Source of the DNA: Clostridium thermosuccinogenes | GTDB taxonomy: Bacteria; Bacillota; Clostridia; Acetivibrionales; DSM-5807 | Assembly (NCBI RefSeq): GCF_002896855.1 | Contig: NZ_CP021850.1 | Location: 3,745,665 to 3,809,664, forward strand | DNA length: 64,000 nucleotides | Direction of reading: 5' to 3' | Shown here: positions 35,152 through 45,634 of the stretch, in pieces | Position numbering within the stretch: the first letter of the stretch is position 1 | Layout of the letters: the number at the start of each line of letters is the position of its first letter | Notes under the pieces: model-generated | Seen by the model: the letters and a program-made list of their open reading frames with translations, nothing else | What the model was told of the DNA's origin: nothing | Databases searched by the model: none | Translations under genes and position numbers: made by a program

Positions 35152-37182
35152 TCAATAATCCTCCAAAGCTTTGATTATAGCTCTGCACAGGGCTTCTGCG
35201 GCCTTCTGCCTGAAGTTTTCGTCCAGAAGTTTCTTTCTGTCCTCAGCACTATCCACGAAAGCTATCTCAGCCAATGCAGCAGGCATCTTGGTTGCTTTCA
35301 ATACCACCAGTCCGGGTCTTTCCTTAAGCTTTCTGTCTTTAGTTTTAAGAGTGCTTATAAGCTCATTCTGAATTATCTGAGCAAACTTCTTGCTCTTTGC
35401 ACTGTTGGGATGATAAAGGGTTTCGGTTCCCGTTTCCTTATTATTGAAAGCGTTGTTATGTATACTCAGGAACAGTGTAGCATTCAGGCTGTTGGCTATG
35501 TATGCCCTCTCATACAGCCCTACATAGCTGTCATCCTCCCTTAGCATATATGTATTTACACCTTTGCTTTTAAGTAAGGAATTCAGCCTCATGGCAATAT
35601 CCAGATTCAGGTCTTTCTCCTTGACACCTGCACTCGTCGCTCCTGACTCGCTGCCTCCGTGCCCTGCATCTATCACCACCAGCTTGTCCTTGGCAGAGTA
35701 CGGCTTTAATACCGTTATCGCAGTATCATTAACATCAGCACGGGTGATAATCTCGTATACGAATTTGTCCTTTGCATTAAAGGTAATGCTGGTATTCTTG
35801 CTTTTTTCATCAGTGCTGATCTCTATCGATTTCAGATAGCTGTCATTTATTTCCAATGTGCCGGTTCCTATATTCGCCAGATTGCTTCTGAACGTTATGG
35901 TGTACTTCTGCCCGGAAGAGTCATACTTTCCGGTATAGAATTTCTTGAGGTCCGCTCCTCCCTCGGTAAGCTTTGCGCCTTTCAGCGAAAAATATACCCG
36001 GTCTCCGCTGTTGTGGTAAACCAAATTTTTATATGTGGGACTTTGCACATCAATGATCAACTGCCCGTCTTTCTCGGCTATGCTGTAGTGGGGCAAGCCT
36101 TTTGTATCAATCACAACCCTGGCTGTGCTGCTGTTATGCTGGGCATATCTCACCGTGCTTATCCTTCCGCTGTCCACCTTTATGGTTCCCTGCTTTTCAG
36201 GCACCGAAGCGTTCGGTATATCAATCACTATTCTGTCAGGGTCGGTAAGCCTGAAAACATTGTACCCTTCATAGCTGCCGACAGTCAACGCAACCCTGTC
36301 CCCATTTGAAATTGCGGAATATTTGACATCCAGCTTTTTGGGTTCAGGATTCTCTGTTTCCGGCTTATCATCTTTAGGCTCCTCGGTTTCCTGTTTTCCA
36401 TCACCTTCATCCGGGGAAGGTTCCTTGCGGAATGAAACGACGGAACTTCCCAATTTGTCATCATGGATGACTTCATATGTAAAATTTTCTTTGGCGTATA
36501 TCGTCATGGTGGTTTTTCCCGCAGACTTGCTGTTATAAATACGGATCATATTGATATAGCCATCATTGATGCTCACTATTTTGCTTTTCACTTCTCCCAG
36601 GGTGTTGGGAAAAGCAATGGTGTACTTTTTGCCGTTGGAATCAAAAGTTTCCGTGAAGAGCTTTTCTGACCCGTTATCCCCGCCAAAAAGCTTTATTCCA
36701 TCCAGCACCAGATTTCCCCCATCGTCGTCATTGTAATAAATGACATTGTCTACAATGGGTTTGGTTAAATAAAGAACCAACATTCCCGATTCCTTCCTGA
36801 CAAAGTACTGAGTCATTTCCTTCAGATCAACCACTACCCTGGCTGTATCCTCGTTAAACTGCGCATACCTTACCGATGATGCATACCTGCCTCCAACATC
36901 GATTTTATTCTGTGTGGCAGGCGCTTTTGCTTTGGGAATATCAATCACAACCCTGTCGGGGTTGGGCAGGTAGAAAACATTATAATCCTTAAGCTTGCTG
37001 ACATTAATCTTGATTACGTCCTGGCTGCCGTTTGTGGAACATTCAACATTTTTCAGCTCACCGCTAACGGTAGCTCCTAAAGCAGGAGGTAAGACAGCCA
37101 CGAGCTTTGCATGTGCTACAGTATTAATTGTGGAAGAGATTAGTGTAATTGATGCCAAGATAGATATTGCAAGCTTTTTCAT
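35152..37182 (-). CDS. Secreted N-acetylmuramoyl-L-alanine amidase with two AMIN repeats
   Basis: It cleaves the amide between MurNAc and the stem peptide. The 676-residue protein has a signal peptide (residues 1-25, ending in AHA). Two AMIN-containing segments follow, each with the phrase NVF-x-L-x-(N/D)PDR-(V/I)VIDIP, at roughly residues 50-235 and 290-480, joined by a Glu/Pro/Lys-rich linker. The last 180 residues are an Amidase_3 domain. The zinc ligands are seen in VIDAGHGG (His), KEKDLNLDIA (Glu) and LSIHNNA (His), and the catalytic Glu in LAEIAFVDS. AMIN domains target peptidoglycan or cell-pole sites. It is probably monocistronic with its own terminator. Confidence 0.92.
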   Translation of the reverse strand: MKKLAISILASITLISSTINTVAHAKLVAVLPPALGATVSGELKNVECSTNGSQDVIKINVSKLKDYNVFYLPNPDRVVIDIPKAKAPATQNKIDVGGRYASSVRYAQFNEDTARVVVDLKEMTQYFVRKESGMLVLYLTKPIVDNVIYYNDDDGGNLVLDGIKLFGGDNGSEKLFTETFDSNGKKYTIAFPNTLGEVKSKIVSINDGYINMIRIYNSKSAGKTTMTIYAKENFTYEVIHDDKLGSSVVSFRKEPSPDEGDGKQETEEPKDDKPETENPEPKKLDVKYSAISNGDRVALTVGSYEGYNVFRLTDPDRIVIDIPNASVPEKQGTIKVDSGRISTVRYAQHNSSTARVVIDTKGLPHYSIAEKDGQLIIDVQSPTYKNLVYHNSGDRVYFSLKGAKLTEGGADLKKFYTGKYDSSGQKYTITFRSNLANIGTGTLEINDSYLKSIEISTDEKSKNTSITFNAKDKFVYEIITRADVNDTAITVLKPYSAKDKLVVIDAGHGGSESGATSAGVKEKDLNLDIAMRLNSLLKSKGVNTYMLREDDSYVGLYERAYIANSLNATLFLSIHNNAFNNKETGTETLYHPNSAKSKKFAQIIQNELISTLKTKDRKLKERPGLVVLKATKMPAALAEIAFVDSAEDRKKLLDENFRQKAAEALCRAIIKALEDY

Positions 37183-37333
37183 GAAAACACCTCGTCATTT
37201 TATCTTTTGAATAGTTAGTTGTCAAATGGACCGGAAATATCCTCAACATGTTTATATTACCATATTTTTCGACATATTTGCCAATTTTAAATTAACTAAA
37301 ATAAAACTTTAATTAAATTGTAACATTGAGGTG

Positions 37334-38329
37334 TTATTCATATCTGAGCCCAAAATGCTCATAAGCTAGCTTCGTAGCCATCCTTCCCCTTGGAGTTTTG
37401 TTGATGAATCCCAACTGGAGGAGATAGGGTTCATACACATCTTCAATGGTGTTGGCCTCCTCCCCTATCGATGCGGCAAGGGTATCCAGCCCTACCGGTC
37501 CTCCGGCAAACTTGTCTATTATTGTCATGAGCATTTTCCTGTCTACGCCGTCCAGGCCTATCCTGTCTACCTCCAACGCATCCAGCGACATTTTTGCCAC
37601 TTTGCCGTCAATAAACCCCTCGGCTTTTATCTGTGCAAAATCCCTCACCCTCTTTAAAAGCCGGTTTGCTATCCTGGGCGTTCCCCTCGCCCGTCGGGCG
37701 ATTTCTTCAGCGCCTTCCTCATCTATCCCTATATTAAGTATGCCGGCCGACCTTTTTACAATCTGCTTCAGCTCCTCCGTATTATATATTTCAAGCCTGT
37801 TGATGACACCAAACCTGTCCCTCAAGGGAGATGTAAGCAGCCCTGCCCTTGTGGTGGCCCCCACCAAAGTGAATTTCGGCAGATCCAGCCTTATGGAACG
37901 AGCGCTCGGGCCTTTTCCTATAATAATATCCAGGGCATAATCCTCCATGGCAGGATAAAGAATTTCCTCGACACTTCTGTTAAGGCGGTGGATCTCATCG
38001 ATAAAAAGCACATCGTAATTTCCAAGGTTGGTCAACAATGCTGCCAAGTCCCCGGGCTTTTCTATGGCAGGCCCTGACGTGACTCTCAAATTCACTCCCA
38101 ATTCGGAAGCTATTATCCCGGCTAAAGTAGTTTTTCCCAGGCCGGGCGGTCCGTAAAGCAGCACATGGTCCAAAGCCTCCTTGCGCTGTTTTGCCGCCTC
38201 TATAAATATCGAAAGGTTTTCCTTTACTTTTGCTTGTCCGATATACTCACTGAATTTTCTAGGCCTGAGGCTGGCTTCGTCATAATCCTCCTGTTTGATT
38301 TCGCATCCCACAAGTCTTTCTTCTTCCAT
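37334..38329 (-). CDS. ruvB: Holliday junction branch-migration ATPase RuvB
   Basis: RuvB hexamers drive branch migration of Holliday junctions on DNA held by RuvA. The 331-residue protein has Walker [15 protein letters not shown], Walker [11 protein letters not shown], sensor 1 LVGATTRAG and the arginine finger in SPLRDRFG, ending in a winged helix. The frame is open to 38434, but ATG at 38329 (MEEERLVG) has GGAGG at good spacing and fits the family N-terminus. It is the last gene of ruvC-ruvA-ruvB. Confidence 0.95.
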   Translation of the reverse strand: MEEERLVGCEIKQEDYDEASLRPRKFSEYIGQAKVKENLSIFIEAAKQRKEALDHVLLYGPPGLGKTTLAGIIASELGVNLRVTSGPAIEKPGDLAALLTNLGNYDVLFIDEIHRLNRSVEEILYPAMEDYALDIIIGKGPSARSIRLDLPKFTLVGATTRAGLLTSPLRDRFGVINRLEIYNTEELKQIVKRSAGILNIGIDEEGAEEIARRARGTPRIANRLLKRVRDFAQIKAEGFIDGKVAKMSLDALEVDRIGLDGVDRKMLMTIIDKFAGGPVGLDTLAASIGEEANTIEDVYEPYLLQLGFINKTPRGRMATKLAYEHFGLRYE

Positions 38330-38454
38330 ACATAACCTCCGGTCACCAAAAGTTCGGGGCACACTGCTGAGTAAAAGGCCAAGCTTCCCGCAGAGTCTCC
38401 CCGTATATATTTCCATCTTGTCTTCCAACATCAATAGTCAAAAGCACTTTCCAA

Positions 38455-39060
38455 CTATCGCGCAAGCCCTTTCAGGGCATTTTTTATAATCGATTCCAGA
38501 TCCATATCATCGGAATACACCGCAGATACGGCCCTGCTCGCTTCAATGGGGGTATATCCCAGAACCATTAACGCGCTTATGGCCTCAGGTATCCTGGTAT
38601 TCTCACCATCCGCCGGCACACTCTCCTCCTTAAGTTTTTCGGTAGCCACCAGCTGCTCCTTCTTTATCTTGTCTTTAAGCTCCAATATTATCCTTTGAGC
38701 CATTTTGCTGCCTACGCCCTGAGCCTTTGTCAGGGTCTTGGCATCGTCGGTGATTACCGCCAGGCTGAATTTGGACGGCGTGATGGATGATAACAGGGAA
38801 ACAGCGGCTTTCGGCCCCACTCCCGAAACTGAAATCAGCAGTTCAAACATGCTGAGCTCTTCCTGCGTACAAAACCCATAAAGGCTCATGATATCCTCTC
38901 TGACATACAGATATGTATACATCTTGACTTCATCCCCCACCGGCCCCATCGCCTGAACGGAGGAAAGGGATGTGAATATTTTATATCCGATCCCGTTGGT
39001 TTCAACTATTATATATTCATTGTGCTTATAGGCAATTTTTCCTTTTATGTACGCAATCAT
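38455..39060 (-). CDS. ruvA: Holliday junction DNA-binding protein RuvA
   Basis: It forms the tetramer that holds the four-way junction for RuvB. The N-terminal OB fold begins MIAYIKGKIAYK. Two helix-hairpin-helix units are visible in LLISVSGVGPKAAVSLL and AQGVGSKMAQRIILELKDK. The C-terminal domain that contacts RuvB includes ALMVLGYTPIEASRAV. Length (201) is standard. It starts 2 bp after ruvC behind AGGAGG. Confidence 0.95.
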   Translation of the reverse strand: MIAYIKGKIAYKHNEYIIVETNGIGYKIFTSLSSVQAMGPVGDEVKMYTYLYVREDIMSLYGFCTQEELSMFELLISVSGVGPKAAVSLLSSITPSKFSLAVITDDAKTLTKAQGVGSKMAQRIILELKDKIKKEQLVATEKLKEESVPADGENTRIPEAISALMVLGYTPIEASRAVSAVYSDDMDLESIIKNALKGLAR

Positions 39061-39062
39061 GC

Positions 39063-39557
39063 TTACCTCCTGTTCAAATAAGCGTTCATCCTGTAGGAAT
39101 GGCCATGACAGATGGCAACAGCCAAGGCGTCTGCAACGTCATCAGGCTTTGGTATACTGGGCAGGTTCAGGATAATTTTAACCATTTGCTGAATCTGAGC
39201 CTTTTCAGCCCTGCCGTAGCCCACCACCGACTGCTTTACCTGCAGCGGCGTGTATTCAAAAACACTCACACCGGCCTTTGCTGCCGAAAGAACTGCCACT
39301 CCCCTTCCATGGCCTACAGCCAGCGCCGTCTTGATATTCTTGTTGAAAAACAATTCCTCAATCGCCACAGCATCCGGATTGAAGGTCTTAATCAGCTCCT
39401 GGAGCCTGTCATATAAGCAAACCAGCCGGTTGGGCAGTTCCATGGAAGCCTCAGTTGTCACCGCGCCATAATCAATTACCGAAAATTTGTTCCCCTCATA
39501 TTTTACTATACCATACCCGGTTATAGCAAATCCAGGGTCAATACCCATGATGATCAT
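39063..39557 (-). CDS. ruvC: Crossover junction endodeoxyribonuclease RuvC
   Basis: It resolves Holliday junctions by symmetrical nicks. The RNase H-like core has the four acidic residues in [14 protein letters not shown] (Asp), AIEELFF (Glu-Glu) and [16 protein letters not shown] (Asp pair). Length (164) is typical. GGAGG precedes ATG 39557. First gene of the ruvCAB operon. Confidence 0.95.
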   Translation of the reverse strand: MIIMGIDPGFAITGYGIVKYEGNKFSVIDYGAVTTEASMELPNRLVCLYDRLQELIKTFNPDAVAIEELFFNKNIKTALAVGHGRGVAVLSAAKAGVSVFEYTPLQVKQSVVGYGRAEKAQIQQMVKIILNLPSIPKPDDVADALAVAICHGHSYRMNAYLNRR

Positions 39558-40168
39558 AAAACTCCTCCGTCAAAACAATCCCCTGCTGCAAGACCCGCAC
39601 CACTGCGCCTCCGGTGCTTGTTTTAGCGTCCATGCCTTATCGGACAAAGCTCTGATCAATCTACCCCTACCATCGGATTTACCTTATTATTCAGGAACAG
39701 ATTAAGGAACTCAGCAGCCATACTCCGCCTGCGGTATCAAACATAAAGGCAACAAGGCAGCTGTGCTTTGATTTCTTCTGAAACTGCTAATTGTTAACCT
39801 TTGTGAAACATGGTACTATAATTCTGTACTCCGGCAAATATTGTCGAGATTTTGCCGGAATTTTGCCCATGTGGCTTTGCCATGCCCGGTTTGCTTTATT
39901 CGTGGCAGGTGCAATGCAAGGGTCGCATATTTATGCATATTAATGTATAATAATAAACAATATATTAATACGCAATGATATCTAAACCAGTGCGAATTGC
40001 CATATCAGTCAGCGCCAGATTTGCAGGTTTGCACTTAAAGCTTTACAGCCAAAGAGGCAAATTTGCATCAGCAGCTTTGCTGCTCCTATATGCACTGCAA
40101 TGATAGCTTCGCTGTCTGTATAGATAGATTGCTAAGTTACATTTTAACATATTTAAGGAGGTAATTGT
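39558..40168. other. 611-bp region between divergent ruvC and argG
   Basis: It must hold both promoters. A TATAAT at 39946-39951 on the plus strand is a possible -10 for argG, but its -35 is weak. The AT-rich TGCATATTAATGTATA around 39934-39949 has the look of an ArgR half-site pair without matching closely. A 6-bp hairpin AGCAGC/GCTGCT (40070-40084) lies in the leader. I searched for a T-box core and found none. No coding sequence is supported. Confidence 0.4.
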
Positions 40169-41389
40169 ATGAGTCAGAAAGAAAAAGTAATACTTGCCTA
40201 CTCAGGAGGCTTGGATACATCAATAATAATACCATGGCTTAAGGAAAACTATGATTACGAGGTCATAGCCATGGCTGCCGATGTAGGCCAGAAGGAAGAG
40301 CTGGATCATCTGAATGAGAAAGCGATAAAGACCGGAGCGAGCAAAATTTACATAGAGGATTTGAGGGAAGAATTTGTGACCGATTTCATATTCCCGACGC
40401 TAAAAGCCGGTGCGATATATGAAGGAAAATACCTTCTCGGAACATCCTTTGCAAGACCGTTAATCGCCAAGAGAATGGTAGAAATCGCCGAAAAGGAAGG
40501 TGCTACGGCTATTGCCCATGGCGCTACCGGAAAAGGAAATGACCAGGTAAGATTTGAGCTTACGGTCAAAGCCCTTGCCCCCCACCTGAAAATAATAGCT
40601 CCATGGAGGATCTGGGATATCAAGTCGAGGGAAGACGAAATTGATTATGCAATGGAAAGAAACATACCTGTCCCGGTTACTAAAAAGGAAAACTACAGCA
40701 TGGACAGGAACCTGTGGCATTTGAGCCATGAAGGACAGGACCTGGAGGACCCCTGGAATGAGCCTCAGTATGACAAGCTTCTTAAACTCATGGTTCCTCC
40801 CGAAAAAGCCCCGGATAAACCCACCTATGTGGAGATATATTTTGAAAAGGGCATACCCAAAAAGGTGAATGGCGTTGAATACGGCCCTGTAGAATTAATT
40901 GAAGTTCTTAACAAAATTGCGGGAGAAAACGGCGTAGGTATCGCCGATATGGTTGAGAACCGTCTGGTGGGCATGAAGTCAAGAGGAGTATATGAGACTC
41001 CCGGCGGAACAGTCCTTTATGCCGCCCACAGGGAACTGGAGCTCCTCTGCCTTGACAGGGATACGCTTCACTACAAGGATATCGTAGCCCAGAGATTTGC
41101 GGAGCTCGTGTATTACGGACAGTGGTATACACCTTTGAGGGAAGCAATATCAGCCTTTGTGGATGTCACACAGCAGACTGTCACCGGAACGGTCCGCATG
41201 AAGCTTTACAAAGGCAATTGCATGCCGGCCGGAGCAAAATCCGACTACTCCCTTTACAGTGAAGAGCTTTCTACCTTCGGCAGGGATGCGGTCTACAATC
41301 AAAAGGATGCGGAAGGCTTCATAAACCTCTTCGGTCTGCCTATGAAGGTCCAGGCATTGATGAAGGAGAAAAATAAAAATAATAAGTAA
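40169..41389 (+). CDS. argG: Argininosuccinate synthase
   Basis: It joins citrulline and aspartate with ATP to make argininosuccinate. The N-terminus has the ATP pyrophosphatase loop [26 protein letters not shown] and the later [20 protein letters not shown] are family hallmarks. Length (406) is standard. A strong AAGGAGG precedes the ATG. The argininosuccinate lyase gene follows 115 bp downstream, completing the last two steps of arginine synthesis. Confidence 0.97.
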   Translation: MSQKEKVILAYSGGLDTSIIIPWLKENYDYEVIAMAADVGQKEELDHLNEKAIKTGASKIYIEDLREEFVTDFIFPTLKAGAIYEGKYLLGTSFARPLIAKRMVEIAEKEGATAIAHGATGKGNDQVRFELTVKALAPHLKIIAPWRIWDIKSREDEIDYAMERNIPVPVTKKENYSMDRNLWHLSHEGQDLEDPWNEPQYDKLLKLMVPPEKAPDKPTYVEIYFEKGIPKKVNGVEYGPVELIEVLNKIAGENGVGIADMVENRLVGMKSRGVYETPGGTVLYAAHRELELLCLDRDTLHYKDIVAQRFAELVYYGQWYTPLREAISAFVDVTQQTVTGTVRMKLYKGNCMPAGAKSDYSLYSEELSTFGRDAVYNQKDAEGFINLFGLPMKVQALMKEKNKNNK

Positions 41390-41504
41390 AAAATAAAATA
41401 TAAACATCAAAAAACATCAAACTATACCGGGGACATTTCGCAAAAGCCCAAGCTTTAAGGCAGCGAACTGTCCCCATAAATATGAACTGGCTGGAGATGA
41501 TTGT

Positions 41505-42893
41505 GTGAAACTTTGGGGCGGAAGATTTCAAAAAAACACCGACAGGTCGGTGGATGACTTTAATTCATCCATAAGATTCGATTGCAGGATGTATAAGCAG
41601 GACATTCGAGGCAGCATGGCCCACGCCAGGATGCTTGGAAAATGCGGCATCATTTCTGAAGCCGATGCGAAACTCATTCAGAAAACCCTGGCTGAAATCC
41701 TTGACGATATCGAAAAAGGCCTGGTGGAATTTGAGGTGGATGCGGAAGACATCCATATGAATGTAGAAAAAATCCTCATATCAAGGATAGGCGATGTGGG
41801 TAAAAGACTGCATACGGGTAGAAGCCGGAATGACCAGGTGGCCCTGGACATCCGCATGTATCTAAAGGATGAAATCAATAATATCCGGGACATGCTTATT
41901 TCCCTGGAAAAAGTGCTGCTGGAAAAGGCAGAGGACAACCTGGATACCATACTGCCCGGCTATACCCATCTTCAAAAGGCGCAGCCCATCACCTTTGCCC
42001 ACCATATAATGGCTTACTGCCAGATGTTCAAAAGGGACATAGAGCGGCTGGAAGACTGCTTCAAAAGGACAAATGTGATGCCCCTTGGTTCCGGGGCACT
42101 GGCGGGTACCACCTATCCCCTTGACAGGTATATGGTAGCTGAGGAGCTTGGTTTTGCCGGAATAACGGAAAACAGCCTTGATGGCGTAAGCGACAGGGAT
42201 TTTGCGATAGAACTGGCATCATGTCTTTCCATTATTATGATGCATCTCAGCAGATTCAGCGAAGAGCTTATATTATGGTCTTCCCATGAATTCAGCTTCA
42301 TAGAGATGGACGATGCTTACAGCACCGGGAGCAGCATCATGCCTCAGAAAAAGAACCCTGATGTTGCCGAACTGGTGAGGGGCAAATCGGGAAGGGTTTA
42401 TGGAAACCTTATGGCTCTCCTGACAGTCATGAAATCCCTGCCCCTTGCCTATAACAAGGATATGCAGGAGGACAAGGAAGCCATATTTGATTCCGTGGAT
42501 ACTGTAAAGATGTGTATTCCGGTATTCACAAGAATGATAGCCACCATGAAAATCAGAAAGGAAAACATGTATAAGGCTGCCCAGGGCGGTTTCACCAACG
42601 CCACCGACATGGCTGATTATCTCGTCAAGAAAGGCATCCCTTTCAGGGACGCCCATGCCATTATAGGTAAAATGGTACTTTACTGCATAAACAATAACAA
42701 AGCCATTGAAGAACTGTCGTTGGAGGAATTTAAGAATTTCTCGGGCATAATTGAAGAAGACGTATATAATGAAATCTGCCTTGAAAAATGTGTTTCCGAA
42801 AGAAAGCTGCCCGGAGGACCTGCCAAGGAAAGCGTAATGAAGTCAATAAGCAATTTGAAGGAGCATCTCGCTTCTTTGAAGCAGAGTTTGTAA
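41505..42893 (+). CDS. argH: Argininosuccinate lyase
   Basis: It splits argininosuccinate into arginine and fumarate. The fumarase/aspartase-superfamily signature [12 protein letters not shown] is intact, as are the N-terminal [22 protein letters not shown] and [11 protein letters not shown] blocks. Length (462) is normal. The start is GTG with GGAG upstream. It is second in argG-argH and is followed by the hairpin at 42923-42936. Confidence 0.97.
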   Translation: MKLWGGRFQKNTDRSVDDFNSSIRFDCRMYKQDIRGSMAHARMLGKCGIISEADAKLIQKTLAEILDDIEKGLVEFEVDAEDIHMNVEKILISRIGDVGKRLHTGRSRNDQVALDIRMYLKDEINNIRDMLISLEKVLLEKAEDNLDTILPGYTHLQKAQPITFAHHIMAYCQMFKRDIERLEDCFKRTNVMPLGSGALAGTTYPLDRYMVAEELGFAGITENSLDGVSDRDFAIELASCLSIIMMHLSRFSEELILWSSHEFSFIEMDDAYSTGSSIMPQKKNPDVAELVRGKSGRVYGNLMALLTVMKSLPLAYNKDMQEDKEAIFDSVDTVKMCIPVFTRMIATMKIRKENMYKAAQGGFTNATDMADYLVKKGIPFRDAHAIIGKMVLYCINNNKAIEELSLEEFKNFSGIIEEDVYNEICLEKCVSERKLPGGPAKESVMKSISNLKEHLASLKQSL

Positions 42894-42922
42894 TAGATAT
42901 TTTATGATAGTAAAATAGCAGG

Positions 42923-42936
42923 GCGGCTCCGGCCGC
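42923..42936. terminator. Shared terminator of argH and the convergent 57-residue gene
   Basis: GCGGC (42923-42927) pairs with GCCGC (42932-42936) across TCCG, and flanking G/C bases add to the stem. TTATTTTT follows on the plus strand and TGCTATTTT on the minus strand, so it serves both convergent genes. Confidence 0.75.
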
Positions 42937-42941
42937 TCTCC

Positions 42942-43115
42942 TTATTTTTCGATTATCTGCACTTTTACATTGAGCTTTCCGGATTCCATACCTATATGAA
43001 TTTTACTTATATCCACACCCTTTTTCTGCAGGCTGGCAACCAGATCCCTTCTTATATTCTCTGCAATATTGCCGCTGGTGCATGTACTGTTTGCTATTTG
43101 CTTTTTAAAGAACAT
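42942..43115 (-). CDS. Conserved-looking 57-residue protein of unknown function
   Basis: The short gene encodes MFFKKQIANSTCTSGNIA and continues to VQIIEK. It starts at ATG 43115 behind a very strong AAGGGGGGAT site and stops just before the shared terminator with argH. The product is basic, with one Cys at position 12, and looks like a single alpha/beta unit. No family was recognised. The strong translation signal, clean stop and own terminator make it a likely real gene. Confidence 0.65.
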   Translation of the reverse strand: MFFKKQIANSTCTSGNIAENIRRDLVASLQKKGVDISKIHIGMESGKLNVKVQIIEK

Positions 43116-43498
43116 GATATCCCCCCTTGTCCATCTTAAATTATGTTATAATATTTCCCCATATTTTCATAATATTTCCATCTAATGTAATGGATAAATC
43201 TGCCCTGTCCGCTGAAGCACAGTTGATTTTTCATGGCTTATTTCTGTTTGACATACTCACGGATTCTTTTGACAAGTGTAAAATAGATTGTTAAAACTCT
43301 ATATGGCGCTATTATATGTCACTAATCTTTGCAAGGAAGGGATATATTTAAAAAGATGAGGCAGATAAGTTTTATGCTTTTGATTTGCTTTATTTATTCT
43401 CTCAATTTACTTTTCGACTTGGCCTTATCGATTATTCTTTCCTTTACTTTATCATTTTAGCTTTCGCTTTCCAAAGTATAGAAATATGATACACATAA
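43116..43498. other. Intergenic with a promoter-like pair and a 34-codon frame
   Basis: On the plus strand TTGACA (43269-43274), a 17-nt spacer and TAAAAC (43292-43297) resemble a promoter. Downstream an ATG at 43356 opens 34 codons to a stop at 43458-43460, coding a very hydrophobic peptide (MRQISFMLLICFIYSLNLL...). A purine-rich GGAAGGG lies 14 nt before the ATG, rather far. It may be a small membrane peptide or chance. Confidence 0.3.
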
Positions 43499-43526
43499 AA
43501 AAGCAAGCCTTAATCAGCCTGCTTTT
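43499..43526 (-). terminator. Terminator of the 103-residue gene
   Basis: AAAAGCAAGCCT (43499-43510) pairs, with one mismatch, with AGCCTGCTTTT (43516-43526). TTTTTTATG follows on the minus strand, 4 bp past the stop. Confidence 0.7.
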
Positions 43527-43529
43527 AAA

Positions 43530-43841
43530 TCATCCCTGTTTGACCTTTTTATCCAGGGCTTTACCTAAACTATACCATGAATCTCTAAGTTTGAATCTTA
43601 TTTCTTCATCCAGAGTACTCTCTATTATTCCATTCAATCTTTTTCGCATCTCGAAATACTCAAGAATGTTAAACTCCGGCTTCTTGAGCAGCTCCTCCAT
43701 TTCTTCCACCCATTCATTGACATACTGAGACCCTATGAACTCCCTTGATATCTTTTTCTTTAAATGTGTGATTACCAGCTTTATAGCCTTTCTTTTCACA
43801 TCGACATCAGTTTGTTGTTTCCGCATAGCCTCTTTTGCCAT
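43530..43841 (-). CDS. Small basic helical protein of unknown function
   Basis: The 103-residue protein is rich in Lys/Arg and Glu and appears mostly helical, with no Cys, signal or membrane segment. Start ATG 43841 (MAKEAMRKQQ) has AGGAG 8 nt upstream; a GTG at 43850 is less likely. It ends with a good terminator. I recognise no family. A cytoplasmic role is all that can be said. Confidence 0.65.
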   Translation of the reverse strand: MAKEAMRKQQTDVDVKRKAIKLVITHLKKKISREFIGSQYVNEWVEEMEELLKKPEFNILEYFEMRKRLNGIIESTLDEEIRFKLRDSWYSLGKALDKKVKQG

Positions 43842-44224
43842 TCCAAACACTCCTTAAAAAATAATAAAGACAATCGCAACTGATAACACAATATGGGTTT
43901 TGACCATGGTATACCCATTTATAACATATTATATCACATAAATATATAAATATCCACGGAATAAGTATGTAAAAAGCTTTTTAGCCATGGATATCCCGGT
44001 GAAAAAAAGAAGGGATACGATTGCTGTGCGGCCGGCACTAAGCCCGGTACCGGCCGGCAGCGTTAAAACCATATTCCACATTCTTAAAAGAGCCTTTACC
44101 AATGCAATTATAAGTATGGACAAAATTAGATATAATAATTCCTTGTCTTTATAATTTGATATTATCTCTCCAAAACTGATAATAAGGGTAGTTTATTACA
44201 ACAGGCAAAACTATGCTTAACCTT

Positions 44225-45406
44225 TTAGTAGGTAATCAGCTTCTTGTTCCCAAGCTTGCTTACATCGATTTCATCTTTCTTTTCCTCCGGTACAGTTATG
44301 GTATCCGGGTTCCCATCACTTACGTATTCCTGGCTCCTCGAAATATTGTCCAGCCACCAGGATAAATCCATCTCCACCTTCTTGAGTCCCGAAGCTCTGA
44401 CCCTCGGTGTGTACAATGAGCCATAGTTGATGTTGATAGGAGTTACGGTCGGGTCTGCTCCTACTCCCAGCAGGATAAGGTTTTGATACTTAGCCCCCTC
44501 ATATTCTCCCTGCACTAAATAATTCCTCAGGCTTTTATCCCCGGTACTGTTGCCCAAGGGCAAAGCCATGGTTTCCATTTTGTAGCCCGGGATAAGCTCC
44601 TCCATCCTTTTCTGGTTTGCTCCCAGCTCCATCTGCACCTCTTGCGCAGTCTTGACATTAAGCAAATTGACATGGTTATATGTGTGATTTCCTATTTCAA
44701 ATCCCAGGTCTATTAAGTACTTGAGCTTTTCGGCCAGAGTCCCTGCTCCGCCTTCAAAGGTGCCTCCTCCCAGGTTCACATAAAAGGTCCCTTCAAGGCC
44801 AAAATCCGGATGCTGCTCATAAAATTCCATCATTACGCCCACCGCCGACTTTTTATTAACCACCAGCTTCCCATCCTCTTCAACAAGACTGAACTGTCCT
44901 GGGGTACCGTCATCAAAAGTAAACACCATGGGTACACATCCGGCAGGGACATCTATATTGTCATTTAAAAAGTCCTTCATGCTGATCAATCTGTATCCTT
45001 TGTCATACAGCGTCTGAAGCAGGTTCCTGAATTCATCGAAGGTGGTGACATATTCCATATCACCGGATTCATATTTCTCTATAAAACGATGGAACATAAC
45101 TATCATAACCTTACCGGCCTCATTAGGCTTTACCTTTTCCAGGTCGATTTCAGGGCGGACAGTCTGGTCATCCTTCTGATTCCCGGCATCGCTGCCGGTT
45201 TCCTGAGGCGAAGTCCCGGTATTCTCGTCTGGTATGGTTGCTTCGTCGGAATTTGAGCCATCCTCCTGTGTACCTTCCGCCGTGGAAGATTGAACCGTGG
45301 ACTGGCCGGGATTTTCGTTTTTGGGAGACAAAGCTCCGTTGCAGCCTCCAAGCAGCAAAGAAAGTGAAATTGTTGACGCCATAAGTATTTTGTATAATTT
45401 TGTCAT
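44225..45406 (-). CDS. Polysaccharide deacetylase (NodB-type) lipoprotein
   Basis: This CE4-type enzyme acts on cell-wall or other amino-sugar polymers outside the cell. The 393-residue protein has a lipoprotein signal (lipobox LLGGC, Cys22), then a 70-residue linker rich in Ser/Thr/Glu/Asp. The NodB domain starts near residue 100. MVFTFDDGTPGQF has the catalytic and metal Asp pair, and IGNHTYNHVNL has the two metal His. Between them a long insertion (NKKSAVGVMMEFYEQHPDFG) differs from short NodB proteins. The ATG has GAGGTG upstream. Confidence 0.88.
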   Translation of the reverse strand: MTKLYKILMASTISLSLLLGGCNGALSPKNENPGQSTVQSSTAEGTQEDGSNSDEATIPDENTGTSPQETGSDAGNQKDDQTVRPEIDLEKVKPNEAGKVMIVMFHRFIEKYESGDMEYVTTFDEFRNLLQTLYDKGYRLISMKDFLNDNIDVPAGCVPMVFTFDDGTPGQFSLVEEDGKLVVNKKSAVGVMMEFYEQHPDFGLEGTFYVNLGGGTFEGGAGTLAEKLKYLIDLGFEIGNHTYNHVNLLNVKTAQEVQMELGANQKRMEELIPGYKMETMALPLGNSTGDKSLRNYLVQGEYEGAKYQNLILLGVGADPTVTPININYGSLYTPRVRASGLKKVEMDLSWWLDNISRSQEYVSDGNPDTITVPEEKKDEIDVSKLGNKKLITY

Positions 45407-45634
45407 CTGTATGCACCTCGTATAGTTTTATGATGAGCCTTTAATGCTCTCCCCCTATAATTCATTATATAATAGCGCTTATGTAAATCCAAATACATTT
45501 TTCAAACTTATGAATAATTTGGTGCAAAGTTTGACAAAATAATTTTGAGGGCGTTTTTTGTTGATATAATATATTATTTATATCAACATGCCAAGATAAC
45601 ACAAGAAATAAATGACTATATAAGGAGCGCTTGT

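Noticed and set aside
37197-37225. TTGACA-N17-TAAAAT on the minus strand just upstream of the AMIN-amidase
   Set aside because: It would start transcription about 8 nt before the ATG, inside the ribosome-binding site, so it is unlikely to be the working promoter of this gene.
39558-40168. Possible T-box leader before argG
   Set aside because: The conserved T-box antiterminator sequence and a terminator hairpin close to argG are both absent.
43929-44123. 64-codon hydrophobic frame on the minus strand
   Set aside because: It begins with TTG without any ribosome-binding site, crosses a GC-rich CGGCCGG hairpin and resembles no family.
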